64,000 nt of DNA from Cognaticolwellia mytili (GCF_002104475.1 NZ_NBOF01000005.1:372001-436000), one strand, 5' to 3'; counted from the first letter of the stretch, positions 19,562-30,461 are shown. The notes: generated from the sequence alone by a model not told the origin. Made by a program: numbers and translations.

Positions 19562-20375
19562 TTAGGTTGTAGTACTCCCGTACTCTACGTTCAAAATCTT
19601 CATCACTTAGCTCTTTACGCATAGGAAGAAATTGCCGCGCTTTTTCGCCAACGGTTGCTCTCGCTGGAGAATCTTCATTTTCGATCATGCTTTGTACTAA
19701 TAATGCAGCTTCGAGTGTGTCATCACCATTATTAATTTGCTCAACAATATTAGGAACTAAGTTTTTTACGAGTGGGCTATAAGGAGATTTTATGTCAAAG
19801 GTTAAATCATTCGTGACTAAGTTGTTTTTGGCAAAATTTGTCTGAAAAAAGCCTGGTAAGATTGAGTGCACTCTAATATTAAAGTCTTTTAATTCGTAAC
19901 GAAGGGAATCTGTAATACCTTCAACAGCGTACTTAGTTGAATTATAGAACGAGAATAACGGTAAACCGACTTTGCCAAGAAAAGAGCTAATATTGATAAT
20001 CACACCAGAATTTTGTTGCCTCATTAACGGCGTTACAAATTTGCATAATCTAAAAATACTAAAAACATTAATATTAAATTGTTGATACATTTCTTCTTCA
20101 GTCACGTCTTCAACAGTAGACACTAGTGCATAACCGGCATTGTTGAGCAAAACATCAATTTTTTCATGCTGAAATTTAATATGGTCTACCGCACGTTTAA
20201 TGCTGCCGCTGTTGGTGATATCAAGTTTTAAAACATGTAGGTTTTTAATATTGACTGAAATTTTTTCTGGTGTTCTGGTGGCGGCATAAACCGTGTAGCC
20301 CTGCTTAGCCAAGATAAGCGCGGTTCTATTGCCAATTCCCGAACTAGCGCCTGTTATCAACACAACCTTTGACAT
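19554..20375 (-). CDS. SDR family oxidoreductase (second paralogue)
   Basis: A 273-residue classical short-chain dehydrogenase with TGASSGIG at residues 8-15, NNAGYA near 79 and Tyr144/Lys148 in YNSTK. It shares the 271-residue paralogue's layout throughout, including the FLPMRKELSDEDFERRVREY tail. It is the first gene of the unit and overlaps the AraC regulator by 8 bp. The pair probably arose by duplication; the differences suggest they are no longer equivalent. Substrate unknown. Confidence 0.9.
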   Translation of the reverse strand: MSKVVLITGASSGIGNRTALILAKQGYTVYAATRTPEKISVNIKNLHVLKLDITNSGSIKRAVDHIKFQHEKIDVLLNNAGYALVSTVEDVTEEEMYQQFNINVFSIFRLCKFVTPLMRQQNSGVIINISSFLGKVGLPLFSFYNSTKYAVEGITDSLRYELKDFNIRVHSILPGFFQTNFAKNNLVTNDLTFDIKSPYSPLVKNLVPNIVEQINNGDDTLEAALLVQSMIENEDSPARATVGEKARQFLPMRKELSDEDFERRVREYYNLNG

Positions 20376-20469
20376 ATAAATTCCTAAAATGATCGTGATA
20401 GTGAATATTATTATTACCTTAGACAGTATAGTGCCATTCTCAATGAATATTTTTTAGTGTATTTATTGC

Positions 20470-20494
20470 AAAAAAAGGGCCTTAGCCCCCTTTA
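20470..20494 (-). terminator. Terminator of the sigma/anti-sigma/DUF4097 operon
   Basis: On the minus strand AAAGGG and CCCTTT pair around a GC-rich centre, followed by a run of T. It lies about 35 bp beyond the DUF4097 gene. Confidence 0.7.
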
Positions 20495-20527
20495 TTAATT
20501 GCTTTTTGATCTTAGACAGCTAAAACG

Positions 20528-21448
20528 CTATTTACTGCGGACATAAACATTCCCGTTATAGGTCGCTAAGGTAATATCTTGACCACCGCCATTAACTTCC
20601 GCGCTCATCATGCCGCCAATGACTATTTTTTGTTTACCGCCTTTGTTCTTACGCTGTACATCTTCTGAGGCGATAAACTCTGTCGCTAAGCCTGATAATA
20701 TTTCACCTTTATAGCTTTGCACATTAACCTTTGCCGCGGTATTTTTATTGATGGTGATGTCAATATTACCGCTATGACTAGTTAGTGAAGTTGGGTTTTT
20801 CTGATTTAACTTATCAAACGACACAACAATATCGGTGTTGTGAGTTTCAGCTACCATAGGACCAGATACTCCACTAGCTATAATGTTACCTTTAAAAGCT
20901 TCAGCTTCAATAGCGCCGGAAATATTATTAATTTCAACATCGCCACCTTTGTACAATTCAATATCTAAACGAGTACGTTTAGGCACTTTTATATGCAGAA
21001 TGACGTTTTGAGTGCTGTATTCACTCGATATTTCAATTTCATTATCTTCTTCTTCAATTTCTAACTGCATACTATTATTTTTGACTGACTTAAGTCCTTC
21101 AGTCGAGCGTTGTTTTCTCTTGTGCTTATTTTTATGGCCACTAATAATTTCACCGATTTTCTCAATATTGTTGCCTCTGCCATCATTTAACTCAGCACTA
21201 ACATCCTTAATAATTCGCTCGATTTTATTCAGCTCATTGGTTTCTATTTCCTCCATTGTTGCTGATACTTCAATCGACTCACCATCAAAGCCTTCGATAT
21301 AAATTGCCCCAGTATGCACCTCAATTTCTAAAGAAACCGGTTCGCCTGGATTAGACAACGGTAGGCTGTAAGTTTTCTCAATGGCATATGCACTTTGCAT
21401 TAGTGTCGACAGAGTTAAACCAAGTAGCGCTAGGTTAAATTTTTTCAT
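20528..21448 (-). CDS. Exported DUF4097-like beta-helix protein
   Basis: A 306-residue protein with a signal peptide (residues 1-22, ending SAYA). After it come repeated beta strands of the DUF4097 type (GAIYIEGFDGESIEVSATM, then GDVEINNISGAIEAEAFKGN, SGNIDITINKN, YNGNVYVRSK). These form a right-handed parallel stack in related proteins. A charged, Lys-rich linker at about residues 105-130 interrupts the strands. Family members often accompany ECF sigma factors, and this is the third gene of such an operon. The ATG has a GGAG ribosome site at 8 bp. The function is not known; a cell-envelope role is inferred. Confidence 0.75.
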   Translation of the reverse strand: MKKFNLALLGLTLSTLMQSAYAIEKTYSLPLSNPGEPVSLEIEVHTGAIYIEGFDGESIEVSATMEEIETNELNKIERIIKDVSAELNDGRGNNIEKIGEIISGHKNKHKRKQRSTEGLKSVKNNSMQLEIEEEDNEIEISSEYSTQNVILHIKVPKRTRLDIELYKGGDVEINNISGAIEAEAFKGNIIASGVSGPMVAETHNTDIVVSFDKLNQKNPTSLTSHSGNIDITINKNTAAKVNVQSYKGEILSGLATEFIASEDVQRKNKGGKQKIVIGGMMSAEVNGGGQDITLATYNGNVYVRSK

Positions 21449-21473
21449 GTTTTATACTCCAAAATAAATTTAT

Positions 21474-22328
21474 TTAGATGTGGGAAATGGCATTAATTCT
21501 CTGTAAAAAGTCGGCCATATCTGGATTCAATTCGCTTTCATTAAGTATTTTCAATAATTCGTTTTTGGTTTCCTGGGAGCCAACATTGAGCAATAAACTA
21601 CACAGTTCGACTTTCACTAAGGTATTATTTTCTTTGACTGCAAGCGCTAAGATTTGGCTTTCTTGTTCGCTAATATCAGGCAAGTGATTTAAGGTATTAA
21701 TAATCGCCAATTTAACTGCTGTTGAGCGGTCATGCTCTAAGGTCGACATCAATGTTTTCATTAATAGTGGGTCGGTCAAATCAGTTTGTTGACTATAAGC
21801 AACCCCCGTTAAACGCTCCGCAGCAGAAGATTTATCTAACATCGATAAGGCTAACATTGCACTCAAAGAAGAAACTTCTTGCTGTAAATTTTCAATACCA
21901 CTGTTAGCTACTAGATTCTTCTCTTGCTGGCTTACACTATTGCTATTCTGATTCGCATTAAAGCCTAAAAAAAACACTAAACCTAAGGTTGCGAACTGTG
22001 CAAATGGCTTAATAGAGCTAGCGCTTAGCCAATTTTTAACACCAGTAAAAATACTACTTTGCTGAGGCTGCTTAACTACTTGGCTAGTTTCGATATTTTG
22101 TTGTGTCGTCTGTGCTTGTAACAACATTTTATAAAAGCGTTTATCAAGTTCGTTAGAAGGCAATTCTTGGTTGTCTTGCTGCCAAAAAGCATCAATAAAT
22201 GCTAATTCTTTAACCAGCTCTGGATTCGCTTCAATATATTGCTGCATTTCATCTGTAAGAATTAGCTCTGCCGTAAGATCGTTATTAATACTCGATAATT
22301 TCCAATCGATGATCGTTTGATGATTCAT
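21474..22328 (-). CDS. Putative membrane anti-sigma factor with HEAT-like domain
   Basis: A 284-residue single-span protein. The cytoplasmic N-terminus (about 100 residues) is followed by one hydrophobic segment near residues 107-125 and a C-terminal helical part (about 190-285) that reads as two or three HEAT-like repeats (STAVKLAIINTLNHL, NTLVKVELCSLLLNVG). The order sigma, then membrane protein, is the standard layout for an ECF sigma and its anti-sigma, though no zinc-binding ZAS motif is visible. The ATG at 22328 shares its first base with the sigma stop (TGATG) and has GAGG 7 bp upstream. The anti-sigma role is inferred. Confidence 0.65.
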   Translation of the reverse strand: MNHQTIIDWKLSSINNDLTAELILTDEMQQYIEANPELVKELAFIDAFWQQDNQELPSNELDKRFYKMLLQAQTTQQNIETSQVVKQPQQSSIFTGVKNWLSASSIKPFAQFATLGLVFFLGFNANQNSNSVSQQEKNLVANSGIENLQQEVSSLSAMLALSMLDKSSAAERLTGVAYSQQTDLTDPLLMKTLMSTLEHDRSTAVKLAIINTLNHLPDISEQESQILALAVKENNTLVKVELCSLLLNVGSQETKNELLKILNESELNPDMADFLQRINAISHI

Positions 22329-22876
22329 CACTGTACCTCACCTGATAACTTGTTATATTGTTCATGTAACTTAGTAATTGCATTGCGCATTTTTGATTTC
22401 AGGGTGTTTAAGTTGCAATCGAGTAACGACGATATTTCATGATAATTTAATTGTTGAAAGCGGCTTAAAATAATAATTTCTCTATGTTCAGCTGAAATAC
22501 TTGCTAATGATTCATCAAAAATATCTTGCTGCTGACTTGATACTGCTTGTTCCGTTGCACAATGTTCCGCAACAACCTCATGATCTTCAATATCTTCGTG
22601 AATAACATTACTTTTATTCTTTCGATACAGATCAGCGGCAGTATTTCTAGCAATGCCGTACATCCAGCTGGTAAAGGTACTCGAACCATTAAAGCTGCTG
22701 CGATAAGCTAATATTTTCATAAAGGTTTCCTGCACTAAGTCTTCACTTTGTGCTCGGTTGTTGCCTTTCTTGCGAAAATAATTAAACAACTTCACTTTAT
22801 TGCTTTCATACAGCAGCGCTAACTTATCTAATTGACCTGCTTGTACTTGCAACATTACGTCCTTTTCATTAACCAT
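22328..22876 (-). CDS. ECF sigma-70 family RNA polymerase sigma factor
   Basis: A 182-residue ECF sigma. Region 2 contains EDLVQETFMKILAYR and the promoter-melting stretch STFTSWMYGIARNTAADLYRK. Region 4 contains LASISAEHREIIILSRFQQL and the HTH YHEISSLLDCNLNTLKSKM. It directs core polymerase to a small regulon, probably including its own operon. It is followed without a gap by the membrane protein and then the DUF4097 gene. A second ATG at 22855 has a better AAGGA ribosome site, so the true protein may be 7 residues shorter. Confidence 0.92.
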   Translation of the reverse strand: MVNEKDVMLQVQAGQLDKLALLYESNKVKLFNYFRKKGNNRAQSEDLVQETFMKILAYRSSFNGSSTFTSWMYGIARNTAADLYRKNKSNVIHEDIEDHEVVAEHCATEQAVSSQQQDIFDESLASISAEHREIIILSRFQQLNYHEISSLLDCNLNTLKSKMRNAITKLHEQYNKLSGEVQ

Positions 22877-23007
22877 TTCTGATATAGATTCCCGCGTTTA
22901 ATGTTTGCTAATTTCAAATTTTTCGTTAAGTTACTTTTTCTTATAGTTATTAATACCGAGTTTTTAGTAAAAGGTTTATAAATTTTTTATTTATTTATAA
23001 TCACCCA

Positions 23008-23033
23008 TAAAAAAAGGGCCAAAGGCCCTTTAT
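23008..23033 (-). terminator. Terminator of yceI
   Basis: A stem AAAGGGCC / GGCCCTTT with an AAA loop is followed by a T-run on the minus strand, about 20 bp past the YceI stop. Confidence 0.85.
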
Positions 23034-23052
23034 ATCAATATTGGATATTGCC

Positions 23053-23613
23053 TTATTTGCGAATACCTTCAATGTGAAGCTCTAAGTCTACTTTTCCGAA
23101 GTCTTTCTTAAAGCCGAAATCACCCATAGCGATTGTTGCAGTGCCATTAAAACCGGCTCTGTAGCCACCCCATGGATCACTACCTTCGCCTACTTTAACT
23201 GCATTGATAACTAATGGCTTAGTGACGCCGTGCATTGTAAAGTTGCCGTTAATTGCTAATTTACCATTACCTTTATCTTCAACCTTGGTACTAACAAATG
23301 TTGCTTGAGCGTATTTACTAACATCAAGAAAATCATCTGAGCGTACATGTTTATCACGTTTTGCATGGTTTGAGTCAAAACTAGAGGTATCAATAGTTAC
23401 TGATATTTTAGCTGCAGTAATGTTGTCTTTATCGTAAGAGAAGTTACCTGAGAATTTATTAAAACGGCCAGCTAAAACACTAAAGCCCATGTGACTTGCT
23501 TTAAAGTTAATTGAGGCGTGAGCACCCTTGGTGTCAATAACATAGTCAGCTGCAAAAGCAGGCATTAACGCGCTTGAAGTTAGCAGAGCACTAGCAAGTA
23601 ATAATTTTTTCAT
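23053..23613 (-). CDS. YceI family periplasmic protein
   Basis: A 186-residue YceI-like lipocalin-fold protein with a signal peptide ending PAFAA. The start YVIDTKGAHASINFKASHMG and the later KRDKHVRSDDFLDVSKY and FTMHGVTKPLVI are hallmark segments. The family binds isoprenoid-type lipids in a barrel. I use the second ATG (23613) because an AAAGGA ribosome site lies 6 bp before it and directly abuts the first ATG. The cytochrome b561 gene is 46 bp upstream on the same strand, a common pairing. Confidence 0.93.
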   Translation of the reverse strand: MKKLLLASALLTSSALMPAFAADYVIDTKGAHASINFKASHMGFSVLAGRFNKFSGNFSYDKDNITAAKISVTIDTSSFDSNHAKRDKHVRSDDFLDVSKYAQATFVSTKVEDKGNGKLAINGNFTMHGVTKPLVINAVKVGEGSDPWGGYRAGFNGTATIAMGDFGFKKDFGKVDLELHIEGIRK

Positions 23614-23659
23614 TTTCATTCCTTTAATTATTTTTATATTAAAATTTGGGGTTTAAATT

Positions 23660-24217
23660 TCACTTAATCATTCGTTTAAGCGTATTATCTTTATCAATAA
23701 AATGGTGTTTTAAGGCCGCTAATGCATGTATTAGTGCCATAAATATTAGCGTGTATGCAATGTAATAGTGTATCGCGCCTGCAAGGTCCTCTTGATTTTC
23801 TGCAATAAGAATAAATGCCGAAACATTAAACCAGTCAAAAACGGCAATAGCCTTTCCGTCAGCACTTGTGATCAAATAGCCAGAAGCAAAAACCGTAAGC
23901 AAAATAAAATATAAGGCAAAAGTCATAATGGCAGAGCACTTTTTTTCTAGTGCACTATGGCTACTAATAATCTCTGGCTTAGTCGCTATAGTGCGCCATA
24001 CCAATCTAAAGAGTGTGACTATACATAACAGTAAACCTGCGCTTTCATGCCAATGCGGTGCTCGTTGGTACCACTCACTGTAATAATCTAGATCTACCAT
24101 CCAATAGCCTAAACCAAATAACGTAAAAACAGCCAATGCGGATAACCAATGCAACCCTTTACTGACCAAACCATATTTCTGTTTGCTAGTTTCCCATAAT
24201 AACTTATTGCGAATCAT
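23660..24217 (-). CDS. Cytochrome b561 family protein
   Basis: A 185-residue inner-membrane di-haem b cytochrome with four hydrophobic helices. Candidate haem ligands are His23 (SKGLHWLSAL), His57 (HWHESAGLL), His150 (GAIHYYIAY) and His164 (ALIHALAAL). Prokaryotic members oxidise quinol or pass electrons to periplasmic partners such as YceI-type proteins. It is the first gene of a two-gene unit with yceI. The redox partner is not identifiable from the sequence. Confidence 0.9.
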   Translation of the reverse strand: MIRNKLLWETSKQKYGLVSKGLHWLSALAVFTLFGLGYWMVDLDYYSEWYQRAPHWHESAGLLLCIVTLFRLVWRTIATKPEIISSHSALEKKCSAIMTFALYFILLTVFASGYLITSADGKAIAVFDWFNVSAFILIAENQEDLAGAIHYYIAYTLIFMALIHALAALKHHFIDKDNTLKRMIK

Positions 24218-24358
24218 TTTCTTTCTCAGCGCGTTTTATTTTAGTTTAGCGACTCGTAGTCTATAAGCCTAGTCATTTAGCCGTAAATAAATGTGATTTA
24301 TCGCATTTTACCAACCCAAAAGGTTACAACTAAAAATCACTAAAACTCGTACCTGTTA

Positions 24359-24372
24359 TTGAGCTAGATCAA
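24359..24372 (+). promoter_or_regulatory. Probable FNR/Anr-type site
   Basis: TTGAGCTAGATCAA differs from the FNR consensus TTGAT-N4-ATCAA at one base. Its centre is 40.5 bp from the start point expected from the TAGAAT at 24394-24399, which is the class II activator position. Confidence 0.65.
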
Positions 24373-24393
24373 AACGACATCACAGTAGAGGCA

Positions 24394-24399
24394 TAGAAT
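24394..24399 (+). promoter_or_regulatory. Candidate -10 element for the DksA-like gene
   Basis: TAGAAT lies 27 bp before the start codon of the DksA-like gene. There is no good -35 hexamer at the matching distance; the FNR-like site occupies that place. Confidence 0.55.
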
Positions 24400-24425
24400 G
24401 AATTTAGGCCAAGGAGTAATACATT

Positions 24426-24737
24426 ATGAACAAAGAAATTTTGAATAATTTGTTAGAAAAGAGAGTGGAATTACAACGCCGTGTAGATGCTATTGAAGCA
24501 GACTTTAAAAAAGGACGTTCTTCAGACTTTGCCGAGCAAACCACCGAAAATGAAAATAATGAAGTATTAAATGAAATTCATCATGAGGCAAAGTTGGAAC
24601 TGCAGTTGGTTAATCAAGCTATTATTCGCTTTGAGAACGATGAGTATGGCATTTGTAGCCAATGTAGTGAAGCTATTAAGCCTGAACGCTTAAAAGTTTT
24701 ACCTTATATCAACACTTGTATTAATTGTGCTAAATAG
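24426..24737 (+). CDS. TraR/DksA family C4 zinc-finger protein
   Basis: A 103-residue small DksA-like protein. An N-terminal helical part (about residues 1-70) precedes a zinc finger with Cys77, Cys80, Cys98 and Cys101 in CSQC...CINC. Family members bind the RNA polymerase secondary channel; at this length it resembles the short DksA2/TraR-like group rather than full-length DksA (about 150 residues). An AGGAG ribosome site precedes the ATG. It is 12 bp upstream of the YdcH gene, forming a two-gene unit behind a probable FNR-controlled promoter. The target process is unknown. Confidence 0.85.
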   Translation: MNKEILNNLLEKRVELQRRVDAIEADFKKGRSSDFAEQTTENENNEVLNEIHHEAKLELQLVNQAIIRFENDEYGICSQCSEAIKPERLKVLPYINTCINCAK

Positions 24738-24749
24738 GAGCAACAAAAA

Positions 24750-24998
24750 ATGATAGAAAAACACGATTTACACCACGAATTTCCAGAGTTTGAACAAGAA
24801 ATCCGCCAATTGAAAATGGAGAATGCTCATTTTGCACGTTTATTCAAAGAGTACCATGAACTAGATCACGAAGTTCGTCGTATTGAAGAAGGTGTTGAAA
24901 CAACATCTGACGAGTATTTGGAAACGAAGAAAATTGCTCGGTTACATAGAAAAGATGAGCTGTTTTCTATGTTAAAAAAAGTAAAGACTCCCGCATAA
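24750..24998 (+). CDS. YdcH family (DUF465) small protein
   Basis: An 82-residue, highly charged, probably all-helical coiled-coil protein of the DUF465/YdcH family (HHEFPEFEQEIRQLKMENAH, then YLETKKIARLHRKDELFSML). Function unknown. It is co-transcribed with the DksA-like gene and followed by a terminator. Confidence 0.85.
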   Translation: MIEKHDLHHEFPEFEQEIRQLKMENAHFARLFKEYHELDHEVRRIEEGVETTSDEYLETKKIARLHRKDELFSMLKKVKTPA

Positions 24999-25018
24999 TT
25001 TGTAGAATTAAAACAATA

Positions 25019-25058
25019 AAAAAGCGACTATTTACCAAAGTAAAAGTCGCTTTTTTTT
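25019..25058. terminator. Bidirectional terminator between ydcH-like gene and atpC
   Basis: Arms AAAAAAGCGACT and AGTCGCTTTTTT flank a loop of about 14 bases. T-runs on both strands allow it to end both the plus-strand pair and the minus-strand atp operon. Confidence 0.85.
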
Positions 25059-25089
25059 ATTCACTAAAACTGAATGTAAAACGCTAGTG

Positions 25090-25509
25090 CTATTTCTTAC
25101 TTGTTGCTTGGATAACACGTAATTGCGCAACAGCACGAGCTAGTTCAGCTGCGGCTTCTGCATAATCAACATTGTTACCATGATCATTCAAGTGTTTCTC
25201 AGCGCGTTCTTTAGCCTGTAGTGCTGCTTGTTCATCTAAATCACCGCCACGTACCGCGATATCCGCTAATACTGTTACGTTGTTAGGTTGAACTTCTAGC
25301 ATACCGCCAGAAAGATAAATGATCTCTTCATCACCACCTTTCTTTACGATTCTTGCCATACCAGGTTTTAGTGAGGTCAGCAAAGGTGCGTGACCAGGCA
25401 TAATACCTAATTCACCTTCGCTACCTGTGATCTGTAATGATTCGATGCTGCCAGAAAATAACTCTTCCTCAGCACTTACTACATTAAGATTTACAGAAAG
25501 TATTGCCAT
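25090..25509 (-). CDS. atpC: ATP synthase F1 subunit epsilon
   Basis: A 139-residue epsilon subunit of normal length: an N-terminal beta-sandwich ([20 protein letters not shown]) and a C-terminal helical hairpin ([16 protein letters not shown]). It links the gamma stalk to the c-ring and can inhibit ATP hydrolysis. It is the last gene of atpIBEFHAGDC, 46 bp after atpD. Confidence 0.98.
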   Translation of the reverse strand: MAILSVNLNVVSAEEELFSGSIESLQITGSEGELGIMPGHAPLLTSLKPGMARIVKKGGDEEIIYLSGGMLEVQPNNVTVLADIAVRGGDLDEQAALQAKERAEKHLNDHGNNVDYAEAAAELARAVAQLRVIQATSKK

Positions 25510-25555
25510 GTGACCTCCTAATTGGTGACTAACTTATGTTAATCACCAGGCTTCA

Positions 25556-26968
<1,413 letters not shown>

Positions 26969-26998
26969 TTACTATTAAAATAAACCAAGAACCTTTGC

Positions 26999-27859
26999 TT
27001 ATACCGCTGCTGCACCAGCACAAATTTCACCCAATTCTTGAGTAATACCTGCTTGACGAGCTTTGTTATATACCAATTGTAAATCATCAATTAAGTCACC
27101 CGCATTATCTGTTGCAGCTTTCATTGCAACCATACGAGCAGCTTGTTCACATGCGAGGTTTTCAACCACACCTTGATATACTTGAGATTCTGTATAACGA
27201 ACTAATAAGTGCTCAAGTATTGCTTGAGCATCAGGTTCGTATATGTAATCCCAGCGATGCTTAATATTGTCATCATCTGACTTAGGCAAAGGTAAAAGTT
27301 GATCGATTGTCGGTTTTTGCGTCATTGTATTAACAAACTTGTTATAAACAATGAACAATCTATCTATCTCACCATTATCATAGGCGTTTAGCATAACCTT
27401 AACACTACCGATTAAATCAGTAAGTGAAGGGTTATCACCTAATCCAGAAGTTTGTGAAACAACTTTAGCACCCATACTGTTAAAAAATGACGTAGCTTTA
27501 GAACCCACTACGGCAAATTCAACTTCAGCGCCTGCTGCTTGATGTTTACCAGCATCAGCTAGTACTTGTTTAAACAAGTTAATGTTTAAACCACCACACA
27601 AACCACGGTCTGTTGAGACAACGATATAACCTACACGCTTAGCTTCACGTTCAACCATATACGGATGACGATACTCTAAATTACCAAGCGCGATGTGACC
27701 GATCACATTTCGCATATTTTCAGCGTATGGACGAGAGGCAGCCATTGCATCTTGCGCTCTGCGCATTTTGCTAGCTGCAACCATTTCCATCGCGCTGGTG
27801 ATCTTCTGTGTATTTTTTACACTTCCAATCTTCGATTTTATCTCTTTAGCGCCGGACAT
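26999..27859 (-). CDS. atpG: ATP synthase F1 subunit gamma
   Basis: The 286-residue rotor shaft. The N-terminal [20 protein letters not shown] and the C-terminal [20 protein letters not shown] are the conserved coiled-coil ends inserted in the alpha3beta3 ring. Same operon, 28 bp behind atpA. Confidence 0.99.
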   Translation of the reverse strand: MSGAKEIKSKIGSVKNTQKITSAMEMVAASKMRRAQDAMAASRPYAENMRNVIGHIALGNLEYRHPYMVEREAKRVGYIVVSTDRGLCGGLNINLFKQVLADAGKHQAAGAEVEFAVVGSKATSFFNSMGAKVVSQTSGLGDNPSLTDLIGSVKVMLNAYDNGEIDRLFIVYNKFVNTMTQKPTIDQLLPLPKSDDDNIKHRWDYIYEPDAQAILEHLLVRYTESQVYQGVVENLACEQAARMVAMKAATDNAGDLIDDLQLVYNKARQAGITQELGEICAGAAAV

Positions 27860-27887
27860 GACTATTCTCCCGAAAAGGTTAACTCAA

Positions 27888-29429
27888 TTACCAAGTTTGG
27901 GTCGCTTTAAAAGCTTCAATAGCTTTAGCTAAACCAGACTCGATGTCTTTGTTATAGTCACCCTTTTCATTGATAGTAGCCATCAATTCAGCGTGATCAT
28001 TGTTTACGTATGAACGTAATGCATCTTCAAAATCGACAACTTTGTCGATTGCAATATCATTTAAAAAGCCTTTTTCTGCGGCAAATAATGATACGGCTGT
28101 TTCAGCAATTGACAATGGGCTGTATTGCTTTTGCTTCATCAATTCAGTAACACGTTGACCATGCTCTAATTGAGCACGTGTAGCGTCATCTAAATCTGAT
28201 GCAAACTGAGCAAAGGCTGCTAGTTCAGCATATTGTGCTAATGCTAAACGAATACCACCACCAAGCTTCTTGATGATTTTAGTTTGAGCAGCACCACCAA
28301 CACGAGATACAGAAATACCAGCGTTTACAGCAGGACGAATGCCTGAGTTAAACAGGTTAGATTCTAAGAAGATCTGACCATCGGTAATTGAGATTACGTT
28401 AGTTGGTACGAATGCTGATACATCACCCGCTTGTGTTTCAATGATAGGTAAGGCAGTTAAAGAACCTGTTTTACCTTTAACTTCACCGTTTGTGAACTTT
28501 TCAACATACGCTTCGTTTACACGAGCAGCACGTTCAAGTAAACGGCTGTGAAGATAGAAAACGTCACCTGGGTAAGCTTCACGGCCTGGCGGACGACGTA
28601 AAAGTAATGAAATTTGACGGTAAGCAACTGCTTGCTTAGACAAATCATCATATACGATTAGTGCATCTTCACCGCGGTCACGGAAGTATTCACCCATAGT
28701 ACAACCAGAGTAAGCTGATAAGTACTGTAGTGCAGCAGCTTCAGAAGCAGAAGCAACAACAACGATAGTATTATCTAACGCGCCGTGCTCTTCTAATGAA
28801 CGAACTAAGTTCGCAACAGTAGAAGCTTTCTGACCGATTGCTACGTATACACACTTAATACCAGTGTTTTTCTGGTTAATAATTGCATCTAGTGCGATCG
28901 CTGATTTACCAATTTGGCGGTCACCAATGATAAGTTCACGTTGACCACGACCGATTGGAATCATTGAGTCGATTGATTTAATACCAGTTTGTACTGGTTC
29001 ATCAACAGATTTACGATCGATAACACCTGGTGCTACTACTTCAACAGGAGCGAAACCATCGTTATCGATAGGTCCTTTTCCGTCAATTGGCTCACCAAGA
29101 GTGTTTACAACACGGCCTAATAAGCCACGTCCTACTGGTACTTCTAAAATACGACCAGTACATTTTACTTTTACGCCTTCAGCTAGATCCGCATAAGGAC
29201 CCATAACTACCGCACCGACCGAATCACGGTCAAGGTTTAAAGCGATAGCGAAGCGATTGCCAGGAAGTTCGATCATCTCGCCTTGCATTACGTCTGCAAG
29301 ACCGTGAATACGAATGATACCATCTGTTACAGAAACGATAGTACCTTCATTACGAGCTTCACTAACTACGTCAAACTGTTCAATACGACTCTTGATCAGT
29401 TCAGCGATTTCAGTGGAATTCAGTTGCAT
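27888..29429 (-). CDS. atpA: ATP synthase F1 subunit alpha
   Basis: A 513-residue alpha subunit with the non-catalytic P-loop GDRQIGKSA and the conserved [20 protein letters not shown]. It binds nucleotide but does not hydrolyse it, and alternates with beta. Normal length; 13 bp after atpH. Confidence 0.99.
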   Translation of the reverse strand: MQLNSTEIAELIKSRIEQFDVVSEARNEGTIVSVTDGIIRIHGLADVMQGEMIELPGNRFAIALNLDRDSVGAVVMGPYADLAEGVKVKCTGRILEVPVGRGLLGRVVNTLGEPIDGKGPIDNDGFAPVEVVAPGVIDRKSVDEPVQTGIKSIDSMIPIGRGQRELIIGDRQIGKSAIALDAIINQKNTGIKCVYVAIGQKASTVANLVRSLEEHGALDNTIVVVASASEAAALQYLSAYSGCTMGEYFRDRGEDALIVYDDLSKQAVAYRQISLLLRRPPGREAYPGDVFYLHSRLLERAARVNEAYVEKFTNGEVKGKTGSLTALPIIETQAGDVSAFVPTNVISITDGQIFLESNLFNSGIRPAVNAGISVSRVGGAAQTKIIKKLGGGIRLALAQYAELAAFAQFASDLDDATRAQLEHGQRVTELMKQKQYSPLSIAETAVSLFAAEKGFLNDIAIDKVVDFEDALRSYVNNDHAELMATINEKGDYNKDIESGLAKAIEAFKATQTW

Positions 29430-29442
29430 GCTCTGTTCCCCG

Positions 29443-29976
29443 TTAGGATTGCATTGTTGTTGCTAAGCGGTTCAGTTTACCTCGTACTGAACCATCTATT
29501 ACCATATCACCAGCTTTTATTACTAAGCCAGAGACTACGTTTGCATCAATTTCACAATTAAGTTTTACTTTTCGAGCCAAACGCTTTTCAAGCGCAGCGC
29601 ATAATGTAGTTTCTTGCTCTGTTGTTAATTTAACAGCAGAGGTTACATCCACAGCAAGCGTTTTTTCATGTTCAGCTTTTAATTCGCTAAAATGAGCAAC
29701 AACCTGTGGTAGCACCAATAAACGTTGATTTTCAGCCATCACTTTAATTAAGTTTTGGCCATTGCTATCAAGTTGAACATCACAGACTTTCAAAAAGATG
29801 TCTTGTGCTTGTTCTACCGATGCACCACCAGAAAGATATTCTATAATGGTGGCATCGTTAGCAACTTCTGCAGCAAAAACTAGCATTTCTAACCAGCTTT
29901 CAACTGCATTCGCTTCAATAGCAAAATCAAACGCCGCTTTAGCGTAGGGACGAGCGATGGTAGTCAATTCAGACAT
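29443..29976 (-). CDS. atpH: ATP synthase F1 subunit delta
   Basis: A 177-residue delta subunit connecting F1 to the peripheral b-stalk. The opening [14 protein letters not shown] and the ending [17 protein letters not shown] are the family's conserved ends. It is 14 bp after atpF. Confidence 0.98.
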   Translation of the reverse strand: MSELTTIARPYAKAAFDFAIEANAVESWLEMLVFAAEVANDATIIEYLSGGASVEQAQDIFLKVCDVQLDSNGQNLIKVMAENQRLLVLPQVVAHFSELKAEHEKTLAVDVTSAVKLTTEQETTLCAALEKRLARKVKLNCEIDANVVSGLVIKAGDMVIDGSVRGKLNRLATTMQS

Positions 29977-29990
29977 AAGCTCATTTCCCT

Positions 29991-30461
29991 CTAAAGTTCA
30001 GCTACAAGTTTATCTAAAATGTCGCTATGTACAGCGGCATCAATTGAACGTTCAAGAATTTTCTCAGCACCAGCTAACGCAAGAATAGCCACTTGTTGGC
30101 GCAATTCTTCTTTAGCTTGGTTACGTTCAGTATCAATTTCTGCATGACCTGAAGCTAAGATTTTTTCTTTCTCAGCTTGTGCTTTAACTGCAGCTTCTTC
30201 AACTATCTGAGCTTCACGCTTTTTAGCAGCTTCAACAATTCCAGCTGCTTGCGCTTTAGCGTCTTTTAGTTGTGCTGTAGCTTTCTCTTGAGCAAGCTCA
30301 AGATCTTTAGCTGCACGGTCAGAAGCTGCAAGGCCATCAGCAATAACTGCTTGGCGTGCTTCGATGGCACCAATAATTGGTGGCCATACGTACTTCATAC
30401 AAAAAATTACGAATACGATAAATGCGATTAATTCACCAACTAAGGTCATATTAAGATTCAT
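29991..30461 (-). CDS. atpF: ATP synthase F0 subunit b
   Basis: A 156-residue b subunit: one N-terminal membrane helix ([20 protein letters not shown]) then a long Ala/Glu/Lys-rich coiled coil forming the stator stalk. Same length as the E. coli protein. It is 33 bp after atpE. Confidence 0.98.
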   Translation of the reverse strand: MNLNMTLVGELIAFIVFVIFCMKYVWPPIIGAIEARQAVIADGLAASDRAAKDLELAQEKATAQLKDAKAQAAGIVEAAKKREAQIVEEAAVKAQAEKEKILASGHAEIDTERNQAKEELRQQVAILALAGAEKILERSIDAAVHSDILDKLVAEL

